A program made the position numbers and the translations under genes. DNA of 33,231 bases, from positions 1 through 33,231 of the forward strand of contig USSR01000006.1 of assembly GCA_900557355.1 (NCBI GenBank), in the 5' to 3' direction. This stretch comes from an uncultured Bacteroides sp. Its GTDB lineage: Bacteria; Bacteroidota; Bacteroidia; Bacteroidales; Bacteroidaceae. Every line of letters starts with the position of its first letter. The stretch's first letter is position 1. Under the pieces are notes generated by a model, which saw only the letters and a list, made by a program, of their open reading frames with translations, searched no databases and had not been told where the DNA came from. Positions 1 to 8,257 of this stretch are shown piece after piece.

Positions 1-356
1 GCGACTCCTATTCCTTGGTCACCATTGCCATAATACAAGAAAAACTTGCCTTCATGAAAAACAACGCAAGGAGCCCAAGTAAATCGGGGAGCCCATTTGG
101 CATTTTCAATACTGAATACTTCACCATGATCTGTCCAATTTTTGAGGTCATCAGTAGAAATGCATGTAATATCTCTCATGAAATATCCATATCCTTTATC
201 AGGATGATAAGTATCATGAGAACAGAATAGATATAAACGACCATTGTATTCAATGCCCGATGGGTCTGCTGCATATTGTTGCCAGAATAGTGGATAATCG
301 GCTTTTAGACTAACAATAAAGAAGAAGCTAATAAAATAAATCAAAGCTCTTTTCAT
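1..356 (-). CDS. Glycoside hydrolase family 43 enzyme (partial, 3' end beyond window)
   Basis: About 118 N-terminal residues are visible, starting MKRALIYF at 356, and the frame stays open to the left edge. A signal peptide (roughly residues 1-19, ending near SLKA) is followed by DYPLFWQQYAADPSGIEYNG. The AADPSG segment matches the GH43 blade-1 motif that carries the catalytic base Asp. STDDLKNWTDHGEVFS and WAPRFTWAPCVVFHEGKFFL are further GH43 five-bladed beta-propeller landmarks. Family members are usually arabinofuranosidases, xylosidases or arabinanases; the acid Glu and any accessory domain lie outside the window, so specificity and subfamily cannot be given. It lies 50 bp downstream of the esterase stop on the same strand, so it is probably the distal gene of the sigma/SusCD transcription unit. 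Confidence 0.85.
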   Translation of the reverse strand, partial: MKRALIYFISFFFIVSLKADYPLFWQQYAADPSGIEYNGRLYLFCSHDTYHPDKGYGYFMRDITCISTDDLKNWTDHGEVFSIENAKWAPRFTWAPCVVFHEGKFFLYYGNGDQGIGV

Positions 357-406
357 AAAATACATGTATTATATTGTTAAGAATTAAATAACTATTTGAT
401 TATCAT

Positions 407-1315
407 CTATCTCTGTCGAATACGTTCCATAAATAAGAATACATGGGGAAGAACGATAGGGACCATTTCGCTATGTCCCTCATTTACTTCCATATACTCC
501 ACAGGAAAATCACGTTCTGCCATTAATTGATGTATTAAACGGCTACTTCTACCGGCGGCTTTACTCCCTTCTGAAATAAATACAGGTATATTTCGGATAT
601 CATCCCAAGGATAGCCATGTTCAAGTACAAAGGGACCTGACATAGGTGCCAGTCCTTTCCAGTAACCGGCGTATTTGGCCCCTAAATACCAAGTTCCACC
701 TGCGCCCATGGAATGGCCGATTAAGAACAAGGCATCCCGGTTTACCGGGTATTCTGCCAAGACTAACTCCAAAACATTGATGACATCTTTTTCACTCAAT
801 ATTTGAGCTTCTTTAGAATGAATTTTATTTCTTCCATCAGCAATAATCTTGGCAGTTTCCTTTTGTTCACCAAATACGGCAGGGAGCAGTAAGTTATTAC
901 CGTAAGCTGCGTGGCAACCTAAAGGAGAAACTAGTAGATATCCATACTTATCTGCTAATTTGACCAATTGTTTGTCATTCGCATCTAAATAGGAACTTTC
1001 ATCATTCCATCCTCCATGGAGAAACATAACTAACGGAAGCTTTTTTTTACCATCCCAATTTTGAGGAACACATACTCTGTAAGGCATCATTTCATTAGCT
1101 TCTTTAAAAAAATAGCTGCGATGTTGATCTCCCTTTTGTCTCCAACTTTTAGCAGTCGAATCAACCAATGATTTGGCCATTTCTTGGGATGCTTTTATTT
1201 GAGCTTCTGCATCTAACATAGTACCAAATGCTATTTGGGGAATGGGGTTGTATTGAGCAAAACTATGATTAAATAATCCGATAGTTATAAGAATTGATAA
1301 AATTAGCTTTTTCAT
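407..1315 (-). CDS. Secreted alpha/beta-hydrolase carbohydrate esterase
   Basis: A 302-aa protein with signal peptide MKKLILSILITIGLFNHSFA, so it is exported. The mature part is an alpha/beta hydrolase: LPLVMFLHGGWNDE supplies the oxyanion-hole HGG region, GHSMGAGG is the nucleophile elbow (Ser about 202), and NEGHSEM near the C terminus probably holds the catalytic His. The fold resembles PHB-depolymerase/CE1-like esterases, which in PULs remove acetyl or hydroxycinnamoyl groups; the leaving group cannot be read from sequence. The ATG at 1315 is preferred over the TTG at 1333 because it begins a canonical signal peptide and has GGAAG upstream. It is almost contiguous with the SusD gene, so it is probably co-transcribed with it. 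Confidence 0.82.
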   Translation of the reverse strand: MKKLILSILITIGLFNHSFAQYNPIPQIAFGTMLDAEAQIKASQEMAKSLVDSTAKSWRQKGDQHRSYFFKEANEMMPYRVCVPQNWDGKKKLPLVMFLHGGWNDESSYLDANDKQLVKLADKYGYLLVSPLGCHAAYGNNLLLPAVFGEQKETAKIIADGRNKIHSKEAQILSEKDVINVLELVLAEYPVNRDALFLIGHSMGAGGTWYLGAKYAGYWKGLAPMSGPFVLEHGYPWDDIRNIPVFISEGSKAAGRSSRLIHQLMAERDFPVEYMEVNEGHSEMVPIVLPHVFLFMERIRQR

Positions 1316-1333
1316 GACTTTATTTGCTTCCAA

Positions 1334-2953
1334 TTAATTCATTTTATTTCCTTGTAAATTTTTATTGTTATTCAATTCTTGTTGGGGAAAAGGATAATAC
1401 ATTGCTTTTTCTGACCATCCTAAATTTTTTATAGATTGTAGCCATTTTTCATCGGCCATTCCCCATCGGAGTAAATCGAAATAGCGCAAATATTCTCCAC
1501 AAAATTCTACATATCTTTCATGAACAATTAGATTTTTAATATTATTCATTGGAATTCCATTTATTACTATTCCAGAGGCTAAAAATGTTTCAACGTCAGG
1601 TATTGTTCCTGGTGAATGTTGATACCATAGATGAGGTTGTTCTGAAGGAACTATATTATTAGCACGAGACCGAATCATTTGTATCCAATATTTAGGTCCA
1701 TTAGGATCATTTATTGGCAACTTATCCTTTCCCGCTTCATGTAAACATTCAGCATACATTAATAGTACATCTGCATATCGCATTAATCTTTCATTATTTT
1801 CGTTTGCAATGTTTCCCATTTGATAGTCTGGGCAATATTTACGTGTTCCATAAAGAGGTATATTTATAGGGAGCATTTTATACATATAATCCCAATCGGC
1901 AATATGTCCATTAAGCTCTGTATAGTGTGCTCCTTCAGGGCACCATAAGGTCATAAACTTTCTAGGATCACCTGCCTCAAACTCATTAAAGGTTCGTTGG
2001 TTAGGAGCTAAATTCCACCATGCATTACCTGTGCCGCTAGGCAATCCAATCATTTGCCACCTTAACGAATAAGATTGTTCAAAAAAGTCAGCACCCAATG
2101 AATATTGAATTTCAAAAAGTGATTCAGGATTATTTTCATATTCACCTCCCATAGAATTTGCTCGGAAATTGTCTACTAAAGAATATTCATTACTATCAAT
2201 GATTTCTTTTAAAATTCTTTCTGCTTTAACGAATTCTGCAATATTTCCTTTTTCCAATATGGGACGATATAAATAAGTGCTAGCCAAGTAGGCTTGTGCA
2301 GCACCCTTTGTTGCTCTACCTATATGATCTGCATTTTGATACATTATGCTTCTTAAAGGTAAAAGTTCTGAAGCTTTTAAAAAGTCATTAGTAATGAGTT
2401 GATAGATCTCACCTGGTTGAGAATTGCCTTTATAATAATCTTTTGCATCATTTACCGGATGATCATATAGTGGAATTGTTTCGCCAAACAACATACATAG
2501 ATGCATATAGTGAAGTCCTCTCAAAAAATAAGCTTCACCTAGCATTCTGTTTTTTATGTCTTCCTGTAGTTCTCCTGTAAAATTATTTAGTTTTTCTATT
2601 GCCAAATTAGCTGCATATACACCTGAGAAGTGATCTTTCCAAGCATTTAGAATAGTTCCATCGTATGCAGGAGTGTTATATGTATCTTGATAAACTCCCG
2701 TATTTAGAGGGGTAACGTCATAATCGTCGCCTGGAGCTAAAAGATTATTAAATGCGCCTACTGCATACCCACCTTGACATACACCAAATAATGACTGATA
2801 AGCAGGGATTATGGCAGATTCTAATTGTTCCTGATTCAAATAATATGTATCTATTGAAATTTCTTCAGGATTATTTAAGTCCATATTGGGCACACAAGCT
2901 ATTAAATTAGTAATAGCTATAATTAATAATAAATTATATTCAATTTTATTCAT
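1334..2953 (-). CDS. SusD/RagB-family glycan-binding outer-membrane lipoprotein
   Basis: A 539-aa protein starting MNKIEYNLLLIIAITNLIAC, with a lipobox (LIAC) at Cys 20. The lipidated protein sits on the outer-membrane surface, caps the SusC barrel and captures oligosaccharides. SusD-family landmarks include the N-terminal helical part with AYQSLFG, LGEAYFLRGLHYMHLCMLFG in the TPR-like core, RYADVLLMYAECLHEAG, and the C-terminal ERYVEFCGEYLRYFDLLRWG block typical of RagB/SusD. The length is normal. The start is 20 bp downstream of the SusC stop, the standard SusC-SusD order. Ligand specificity is not readable from sequence. Confidence 0.96.
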   Translation of the reverse strand: MNKIEYNLLLIIAITNLIACVPNMDLNNPEEISIDTYYLNQEQLESAIIPAYQSLFGVCQGGYAVGAFNNLLAPGDDYDVTPLNTGVYQDTYNTPAYDGTILNAWKDHFSGVYAANLAIEKLNNFTGELQEDIKNRMLGEAYFLRGLHYMHLCMLFGETIPLYDHPVNDAKDYYKGNSQPGEIYQLITNDFLKASELLPLRSIMYQNADHIGRATKGAAQAYLASTYLYRPILEKGNIAEFVKAERILKEIIDSNEYSLVDNFRANSMGGEYENNPESLFEIQYSLGADFFEQSYSLRWQMIGLPSGTGNAWWNLAPNQRTFNEFEAGDPRKFMTLWCPEGAHYTELNGHIADWDYMYKMLPINIPLYGTRKYCPDYQMGNIANENNERLMRYADVLLMYAECLHEAGKDKLPINDPNGPKYWIQMIRSRANNIVPSEQPHLWYQHSPGTIPDVETFLASGIVINGIPMNNIKNLIVHERYVEFCGEYLRYFDLLRWGMADEKWLQSIKNLGWSEKAMYYPFPQQELNNNKNLQGNKMN

Positions 2954-2973
2954 GTCAAATAAGTGATTAATTA

Positions 2974-5900
2974 TTAAAATATAAGTTCAAGTCCCAAATA
3001 ATATTCTCTAATATTAGGAAAAGTAGATCCCCATGTCGAAGATGCATCAATACCTCGTGTAAGATTGTTTCCTGTATTTTGATCTCCCACTTCTGGATCA
3101 AAGCCAGAATATCTTGTAAATGTCAAGAGGTTCTTTCCACCTACGAAGAACTTTAGTTTTTCAATATTCAGCTTTTTTACAAGATTAGTTGGCAAAGTAT
3201 AAGATAATGTTAATGATTTCAAACGAAGATATGAACCATCTTCTACATATCTATCTGACTTTCTTGTATTCTGATTAGGATCCCCTAATATAGCTCTTGG
3301 CATATTGGTATTCGTATTTTGAGGATATATAGTGGTAATACCAGAAACTGGATTCACAAACGATAATTCTTCTGCACGGTAACGATTCTTAGTGCTTGCA
3401 AAACAATTAGTATAACCAAACATACCTTCGCCATAATATCTAGTATTATTATAAATATCATTTCCATAAGAACCTTGCCAAATCATGGAAAAATCTAATG
3501 TACCTGCATTTGTTTGGTAACTTAAATTAGTATTCAATCCAAAACTAAATTTGGGAATAGGATTACCAATAAAATTTTGGTCATCAGCATTCAATTTTTT
3601 GTCATTATTTAAATCTTTAAATCGAACATCTCCCAATTCTGCTAATGGAGCAAACTCTTTATCAACATCTAATTGTGCTTGTGAGGTATAAAGTCCATCA
3701 GTAACATATCCCCAAAACATTCCTATAGGTTTGCCAACAACAGTTTTTGAGATCTCATTAGATGCAAATATTTCGTTGTTTGTTCCAAGTTCCAGCACTT
3801 TATTTTTTACTGTAGACAAATTTGCAGAAATTGAGTAATCTAATTTTTTATAGCTATTTCTGTAAGTTAAAGCAATTTCTATTCCTTTATTTTCAATACT
3901 ACCTGCGTTTAACACTGGAAAATTATTCATATATCCTGCTGCAAATGATATAGGAACTTGCACGAGCATATCTTTCGTTTTTTTATAGTAATAATCAAAA
4001 GTAAATATAAAGTGATTATCGAACATTGTTAAATCTATTCCTAGATCTGTGGAATATTGACTTTCCCATTTTACATTGGGGTTGGAAGGTGTTACGGGTA
4101 GTCCTCCTGTTACCCTTTTATTATTTAAATAATAACATATTTTATCAAATGATACACTACTTTGATATTGATATGCATTGATATTGGAATTACCAAGTAC
4201 TCCCCAACTTCCTCTAATTTTTAAATCAGTGATAAAGTTCAAATTCTTCATAAATCTTTCTTGGCTAATTCTCCATGCAGCAGAAAATGATGGGAAATTA
4301 CCATAACGATTTTTTTTACTAAAATTAGAAGAACCATCTCTACGGAAATTAGCTGTTAACATATATTTACTATCAAAACTATAGTTTATTCGACCTAATA
4401 TAGAATACATTGCTGATTCAAATTCGGAAGAACCTACCACTCTTGATTCATTATCGCGTGTGCCCCCTAAGGATAAGACAGATTCACTAGCCATTGCTCT
4501 GGCACCTGCATTTACACCAAGTCTTTTGGTCTGCTCTGAAGTTATACCTGCTAAAACACTAATATTATGTTTACCAAAACTGCGTTCAAATGATAATGTG
4601 TTTTCATATAATACTCTATTGGATTTCAAACTTGAAATATCATATTGGTCTGGAGAGTGTGTTAAATAGACAATTACATAATCTCCATCGTAATTTTGTG
4701 TCATTGTATTGTAATAATCAACTCCTAAATTGAGTTTATAATTTAGTCCAGGAAGAATTTCATAAATAGCCCACGCATTTCCATTTATCAAAGTTGTTTC
4801 CGTTTTATTCCAGTTAAGATGGGCTTCAGCTAAAGGATTACTACAAGTAGTTCCATTTCCCGCTCCCATAAATCCTGTCGGGTGATTAGGATCATAGAAA
4901 GGCATAGTAGGAGACCATTGTAATGAAACTAAAACATTTTTATTACTCCAATCTCGATTGGTCCTTTTGATCATAAATGTTTCTCCAAATTTGAATTTTC
5001 CTATGACAAAATCTGAGATAAACTGTAAACCAAAGTTTTGATTATCCTCTTTAATAAATGTAGGTTGATCTGAAGAGTAGTTTCCGTTAATTCTAAAATG
5101 AGCATTTTTAGATCCACCATTTAGAGATAAATTATGCTTTTGATAAAAACCAGTACGTTTGAGGGCATTGAGCATATTATAACCTTTTCCAATAGATACA
5201 GGATCTGACAGACTTTTCATGTAATCTGTTCTACTTGGGTCTGCATTATACATTTCTTCATTGACAAGTTCAGCCAATTCTTTTCCATTTAGCAAGTCAA
5301 TGCTGTGCTGTAACTCCTTAATACCTGCATAACCATTATATTCTACTTTTACTTTTCCGGCAATGCCTCTTTTGGTATTAATTAATATAACTCCATTAGC
5401 TCCTCTGGCACCATAAATAGCGCAAGAAGCAGCATCCTTTAATACTTGTATACTCTCAATGTTATTTTCATCGGGAATAGCACCGCTAATCATACCATCA
5501 ATGACATATAATGGATCTGTATCATTAATACTGCCTACACCTCGGATACGGATTCTTCCATTGGTAATTTGTACTCCAGAAACAGAACTTTGAAGTCCGG
5601 TTTGAAGTCCATTAGGTAACTTTCCAATGTCATCAGTTGATAGAGTTGCAATAGATGAAGATAAATCCATTTTTTTTTGAGTACCATAACCAATTACTAC
5701 CACTTCATCTAATGCCTGCATATCTTCTTGTAATACAACAGAAAAACTGTTTTTCCCTTTGAGTGGTAATTCTTGTTCAATATAACCTATATAAGAAACA
5801 ACTAATGTGCCTTCAACTGGAGTTTCGAGGCTAAAATTACCATCAATATCTGTAATGACACCGATACTTGTACCTTTTATCATTACATTTGCACCGACAA

Positions 5901-6282
5901 TGGGGTCTCCTAAGGCATCTTTTATAGTACCTGTAATTGGAGCTTTTTTAGGATTACGTTGTTCTTTTCTATCAAAAATAACAATGGATTTAGTGGAAAC
6001 AATACTGTAGTTTAAATTACGTTTTTCTAATACTTTATCTAAGATTTCTGTTATTGATGCTTGATGCTTTTTTATCGTGATATCTTCACGATTATCAATC
6101 ACTTCATTCCGATACGAAAAGCGATAACTTGTTTGCTGTTCTATTACTTTGAAAACTTTTTTTAGTGTGGCATTTTTTAAATCCACAGTAACTAATTGTT
6201 CTTGAGCATAAATACCTTCACAATAAAAGATAAAGAGCAGTGTAAGCATAACAATTTGCTTCATTTTAACATGCTTGTTCAT
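2974..6282 (-). CDS. SusC/RagA TonB-dependent transporter with STN signalling domain
   Basis: A 1102-aa outer-membrane transporter that imports oligosaccharides using TonB energy. In order: signal peptide ending near IYAQ; an STN (secretin/TonB N-terminal) domain at about 28-105 (VDLKNATLKKVF, ITEILDKVL); a carboxypeptidase-regulatory-like domain at about 112-190 (GTIKDALGDPIVGANVMIKG); the SusC signature DEVVVIGYGTQKK; the plug at about 205-310 (YVIDGMI, VLKDAASCAIYGARGANGV); and the barrel to the C terminus. The STN extension is the form that contacts a FecR anti-sigma factor, and sigma and FecR genes lie directly upstream. Met 1 (6282) and Met 7 (6264) are both possible starts. A two-hairpin leader precedes the gene. 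Confidence 0.97.
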   Translation of the reverse strand: MNKHVKMKQIVMLTLLFIFYCEGIYAQEQLVTVDLKNATLKKVFKVIEQQTSYRFSYRNEVIDNREDITIKKHQASITEILDKVLEKRNLNYSIVSTKSIVIFDRKEQRNPKKAPITGTIKDALGDPIVGANVMIKGTSIGVITDIDGNFSLETPVEGTLVVSYIGYIEQELPLKGKNSFSVVLQEDMQALDEVVVIGYGTQKKMDLSSSIATLSTDDIGKLPNGLQTGLQSSVSGVQITNGRIRIRGVGSINDTDPLYVIDGMISGAIPDENNIESIQVLKDAASCAIYGARGANGVILINTKRGIAGKVKVEYNGYAGIKELQHSIDLLNGKELAELVNEEMYNADPSRTDYMKSLSDPVSIGKGYNMLNALKRTGFYQKHNLSLNGGSKNAHFRINGNYSSDQPTFIKEDNQNFGLQFISDFVIGKFKFGETFMIKRTNRDWSNKNVLVSLQWSPTMPFYDPNHPTGFMGAGNGTTCSNPLAEAHLNWNKTETTLINGNAWAIYEILPGLNYKLNLGVDYYNTMTQNYDGDYVIVYLTHSPDQYDISSLKSNRVLYENTLSFERSFGKHNISVLAGITSEQTKRLGVNAGARAMASESVLSLGGTRDNESRVVGSSEFESAMYSILGRINYSFDSKYMLTANFRRDGSSNFSKKNRYGNFPSFSAAWRISQERFMKNLNFITDLKIRGSWGVLGNSNINAYQYQSSVSFDKICYYLNNKRVTGGLPVTPSNPNVKWESQYSTDLGIDLTMFDNHFIFTFDYYYKKTKDMLVQVPISFAAGYMNNFPVLNAGSIENKGIEIALTYRNSYKKLDYSISANLSTVKNKVLELGTNNEIFASNEISKTVVGKPIGMFWGYVTDGLYTSQAQLDVDKEFAPLAELGDVRFKDLNNDKKLNADDQNFIGNPIPKFSFGLNTNLSYQTNAGTLDFSMIWQGSYGNDIYNNTRYYGEGMFGYTNCFASTKNRYRAEELSFVNPVSGITTIYPQNTNTNMPRAILGDPNQNTRKSDRYVEDGSYLRLKSLTLSYTLPTNLVKKLNIEKLKFFVGGKNLLTFTRYSGFDPEVGDQNTGNNLTRGIDASSTWGSTFPNIREYYLGLELIF

Positions 6283-6346
6283 ACTACTATGATTTTAGAT
6301 TATTACTATTTCACAACCGATGTTTAGGTTGCTTGCTAATAAAGAC

Positions 6347-6378
6347 AAAAGATTTTCAGGAAGGTACCGAAATCTTTT
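6347..6378 (-). other. Hairpin in the SusC leader
   Basis: A perfect 9-bp inverted repeat: AAAAGATTT at 6347-6355 and AAATCTTTT at 6370-6378, with a 14-nt loop. It lies 65 bp upstream of the SusC start, after the fecR terminator-like hairpin. It could be a leader structure, an attenuator or an operator; nothing in the sequence decides among these. Confidence 0.5.
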
Positions 6379-6407
6379 TATGTTATGCAACATGTTTGTA
6401 TAGGTAA

Positions 6408-6437
6408 CAAAGCCACTTTTTATAAAGAGTGGCTTTG
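6408..6437 (-). terminator. Terminator-like hairpin between fecR and SusC genes
   Basis: A perfect 10-bp stem (CAAAGCCACT at 6408-6417 and AGTGGCTTTG at 6428-6437) with a 10-nt loop lies 24 bp past the FecR stop. There is no strong T tract after it on the minus strand, so termination may be partial. It would separate constitutive sigma/FecR transcription from inducible SusCD transcription. Confidence 0.6.
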
Positions 6438-6461
6438 TCTGAGAAATTCAAATGAGGATGA

Positions 6462-7439
6462 TTAGCGTTCTTTATACAGTAGAATCTCTTTTCCCTTAAT
6501 ACTTGTTTTAAAATGGTATGATTTCTCTAAAACTTCCAAAGCCTCATTAATGTCTGAAATTGATAGGGTTCCAGTAAATATATCCTCCAAACAATTTTCG
6601 CAATCTATCTTGATTTGGCAATTATAATTATTCTCTAGGGCTTTTAGTACTATTTTCAGTTTTTCATTGCGGAAAATTAAGTCACCTTTTCTCCATGGAG
6701 CTACTTTACTATTCTCAGAGTTATTTGTTATAGTAATATTTCCAGTAGCATAGTTCAAAGTCGCTTTTTGATTAGGAGCTAATAGTACGTTTTTTCCGGT
6801 CATTATTGATACTAATCGTACAGAACCTTCTTCCAATGTTAATTCTGCCATTGTATCATTATTTCTCGCAGATAAATTAAAAGTAGTACCTAGTACATTT
6901 ACTTGTAATCCCTTTGCGTGTATTATAAACGGGTGCTTCCTATCTTTGCTTATTTTGAAAAAACCTTCTCCATCAAATCTTATTTTTCGTTCTTGTTTAT
7001 TATATAACTTGGGCGTATATACGATTTGAGATTCATAGTTCAAAGCCACTTCTGTCCCATCAGGCAATACGATGTTCGCTCGTTCGCCTTTTCCTGTTGC
7101 TACTATCATTTCGCTAGACAACATTTGGTTATTTTCCTTATATAAATAGAAAGTACTTATAATGAAAATTGGTAGTAGAATAACAGCAGCAATTTGTACT
7201 ACTTTTAACATAACTAAGCGTACTGGCCTCCTACTGTTTATTCTACTGTTAATGTTGTTTTTCATATGAGTTATTTGCAAAGTATCTATATTATCTGTTT
7301 GCAAATCTGCATTCTCCCAATCATTGTAGATAACTGTTTCCAATTCATTGTTCGACATTTTATTAACTTTCTCCTTTAGCTTTTGTAGCTCATCGGGAGT
7401 TAAAGTATCTAATCTATATTTCTGAGTTAACTTATCCAT
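6462..7439 (-). CDS. FecR-family anti-sigma factor
   Basis: A 325-aa inner-membrane protein. The N-terminal cytoplasmic part (1-70) would bind the sigma factor. A single membrane segment follows at about 77-103 (MLKVVQIAAVILLPIFII). The periplasmic FecR domain runs from about 118 to 225, with landmarks GKGERANIVLPDGTEVALN, IRFDGEGFFKISKDRKHPF and VNVLGTTFNLSA. The C-terminal DUF4974-type domain (LIFRNEKLKIVLKALE, ISDINEALEVLEKSYHF) is the part expected to meet the STN domain of SusC. It is encoded 53 bp downstream of the sigma gene and directly upstream of SusC, the standard transduction cassette of Bacteroides PULs. Length and domain order are normal. Confidence 0.95.
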   Translation of the reverse strand: MDKLTQKYRLDTLTPDELQKLKEKVNKMSNNELETVIYNDWENADLQTDNIDTLQITHMKNNINSRINSRRPVRLVMLKVVQIAAVILLPIFIISTFYLYKENNQMLSSEMIVATGKGERANIVLPDGTEVALNYESQIVYTPKLYNKQERKIRFDGEGFFKISKDRKHPFIIHAKGLQVNVLGTTFNLSARNNDTMAELTLEEGSVRLVSIMTGKNVLLAPNQKATLNYATGNITITNNSENSKVAPWRKGDLIFRNEKLKIVLKALENNYNCQIKIDCENCLEDIFTGTLSISDINEALEVLEKSYHFKTSIKGKEILLYKER

Positions 7440-7492
7440 CTTTCAATTTATTTTTTTTAGTAATGACAAAAAGTAATTTATAACGTACCTGA

Positions 7493-8086
7493 TTAGAGTA
7501 GTTTGTTAACAGAAAATAACAGCCAAAACAATACAGATATGTTTTTCAACTCTTCTCGTAATTTTTTTAGTCCCAAAGATAGTTGATTTTTAACAGTTTG
7601 TTCACTAAGTTCTAGCTCCAATGCAATTTCTCTATTAGTCAAGTGTTTTAACTTGGACATTTCAATAACTTGCTGTTGTGTATCGGATAGATTATGCAGT
7701 GCGGTCTTCAGTTGTTTTACAAATTCGTTATACTCTAATGGGCATCCTTGGCTTTCAGCCGGGATGTTATCTTGATATTTCACATAATCTTCATACATCA
7801 GTGAATTGATATGTGTCCGGTAAGCATTGATCAAATGATGTTTAGACATAATGAATAATAAAGAACGCAGTGTTTCTTCTTGCCGGATATTTTTGCGATT
7901 GATCCATAGACGTACAAAAACATCCTGCACAATTTCCTCTGCATCTTCTTTTGACTTTGTATATTGAAAACAATATGTATAGAGTTGTTTTACATACATA
8001 TTATAAATAGTATCAAAAGCCTTCATAGAACCTTTTTTTAGTTTATGAATAAGTTTGTTTTCTGTCGAATCGTCAGTATTATTCAT
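7493..8086 (-). CDS. ECF RNA polymerase sigma factor of the PUL
   Basis: A 197-aa sigma-70 family ECF factor. Region 2 is seen as FDTIYNMYVKQLYTYCFQYT and EDAEEIVQDVFVRLWINR. Region 4 is LSDTQQQVIEMSKLKHLTNREIALE followed by the recognition helix LSEQTVKNQLSLGLKKLREEL. The ATG at 8086 (MNNTDDSTENK) is preferred: the longer reading from 8161 starts at TTG and runs through the left arm of an inverted repeat. The C-terminal tail is unusually hydrophobic (ISVLFWLLFSVNKLL), which might influence anti-sigma or membrane contact. Expected target: the SusC promoter in 6283-6461. Confidence 0.93.
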   Translation of the reverse strand: MNNTDDSTENKLIHKLKKGSMKAFDTIYNMYVKQLYTYCFQYTKSKEDAEEIVQDVFVRLWINRKNIRQEETLRSLLFIMSKHHLINAYRTHINSLMYEDYVKYQDNIPAESQGCPLEYNEFVKQLKTALHNLSDTQQQVIEMSKLKHLTNREIALELELSEQTVKNQLSLGLKKLREELKNISVLFWLLFSVNKLL

Positions 8087-8131
8087 GAGTAGATTATTTT
8101 TATTGTATAATAGAAAGTCTCCTAACAATTT

Positions 8132-8210
8132 GAGGATGTGTATATATGAAGAAAAATTCAAAAGTTAGACAGAAACCTTTGGGACTAACTTCATATATAG
8201 ACACATCCTC
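8132..8210. repeat. Imperfect inverted repeat between the GH43 and sigma genes
   Basis: The left arm is at 8132-8151 (starts GAGGATGTGT) and the right arm at 8189-8210 (ends ACACATCCTC). The arms are complementary over 20 bp apart from a 2-nt bulge, with a 37-nt spacer. A second nested repeat, AAGTTAG/CTAACTT, is at 8162-8168 and 8185-8191. It could act as a terminator for the upstream GH43 unit, a sigma-gene leader structure, or be a small mobile-element footprint. It sits where base composition changes. Confidence 0.7.
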
Positions 8211-8257
8211 TTTATTTGTTCTAGAGTATGTAAAGAAGCGTTTATCTAACAGAAGCT

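Noticed and set aside
15..230. Plus-strand open frame of 71 codons at the left edge
   Set aside because: It is antisense to the partial GH43 gene, whose minus-strand frame has clear family motifs.
8087..8161. N-terminal extension of the sigma factor to 8161
   Set aside because: It begins at TTG, runs through the inverted-repeat arm, and the added residues resemble no ECF sigma N terminus.
8132..8210. Possible MITE or insertion sequence
   Set aside because: No convincing target-site duplication (only TTT on both sides), no transposase, and no second copy in the window; reported only as an inverted repeat.
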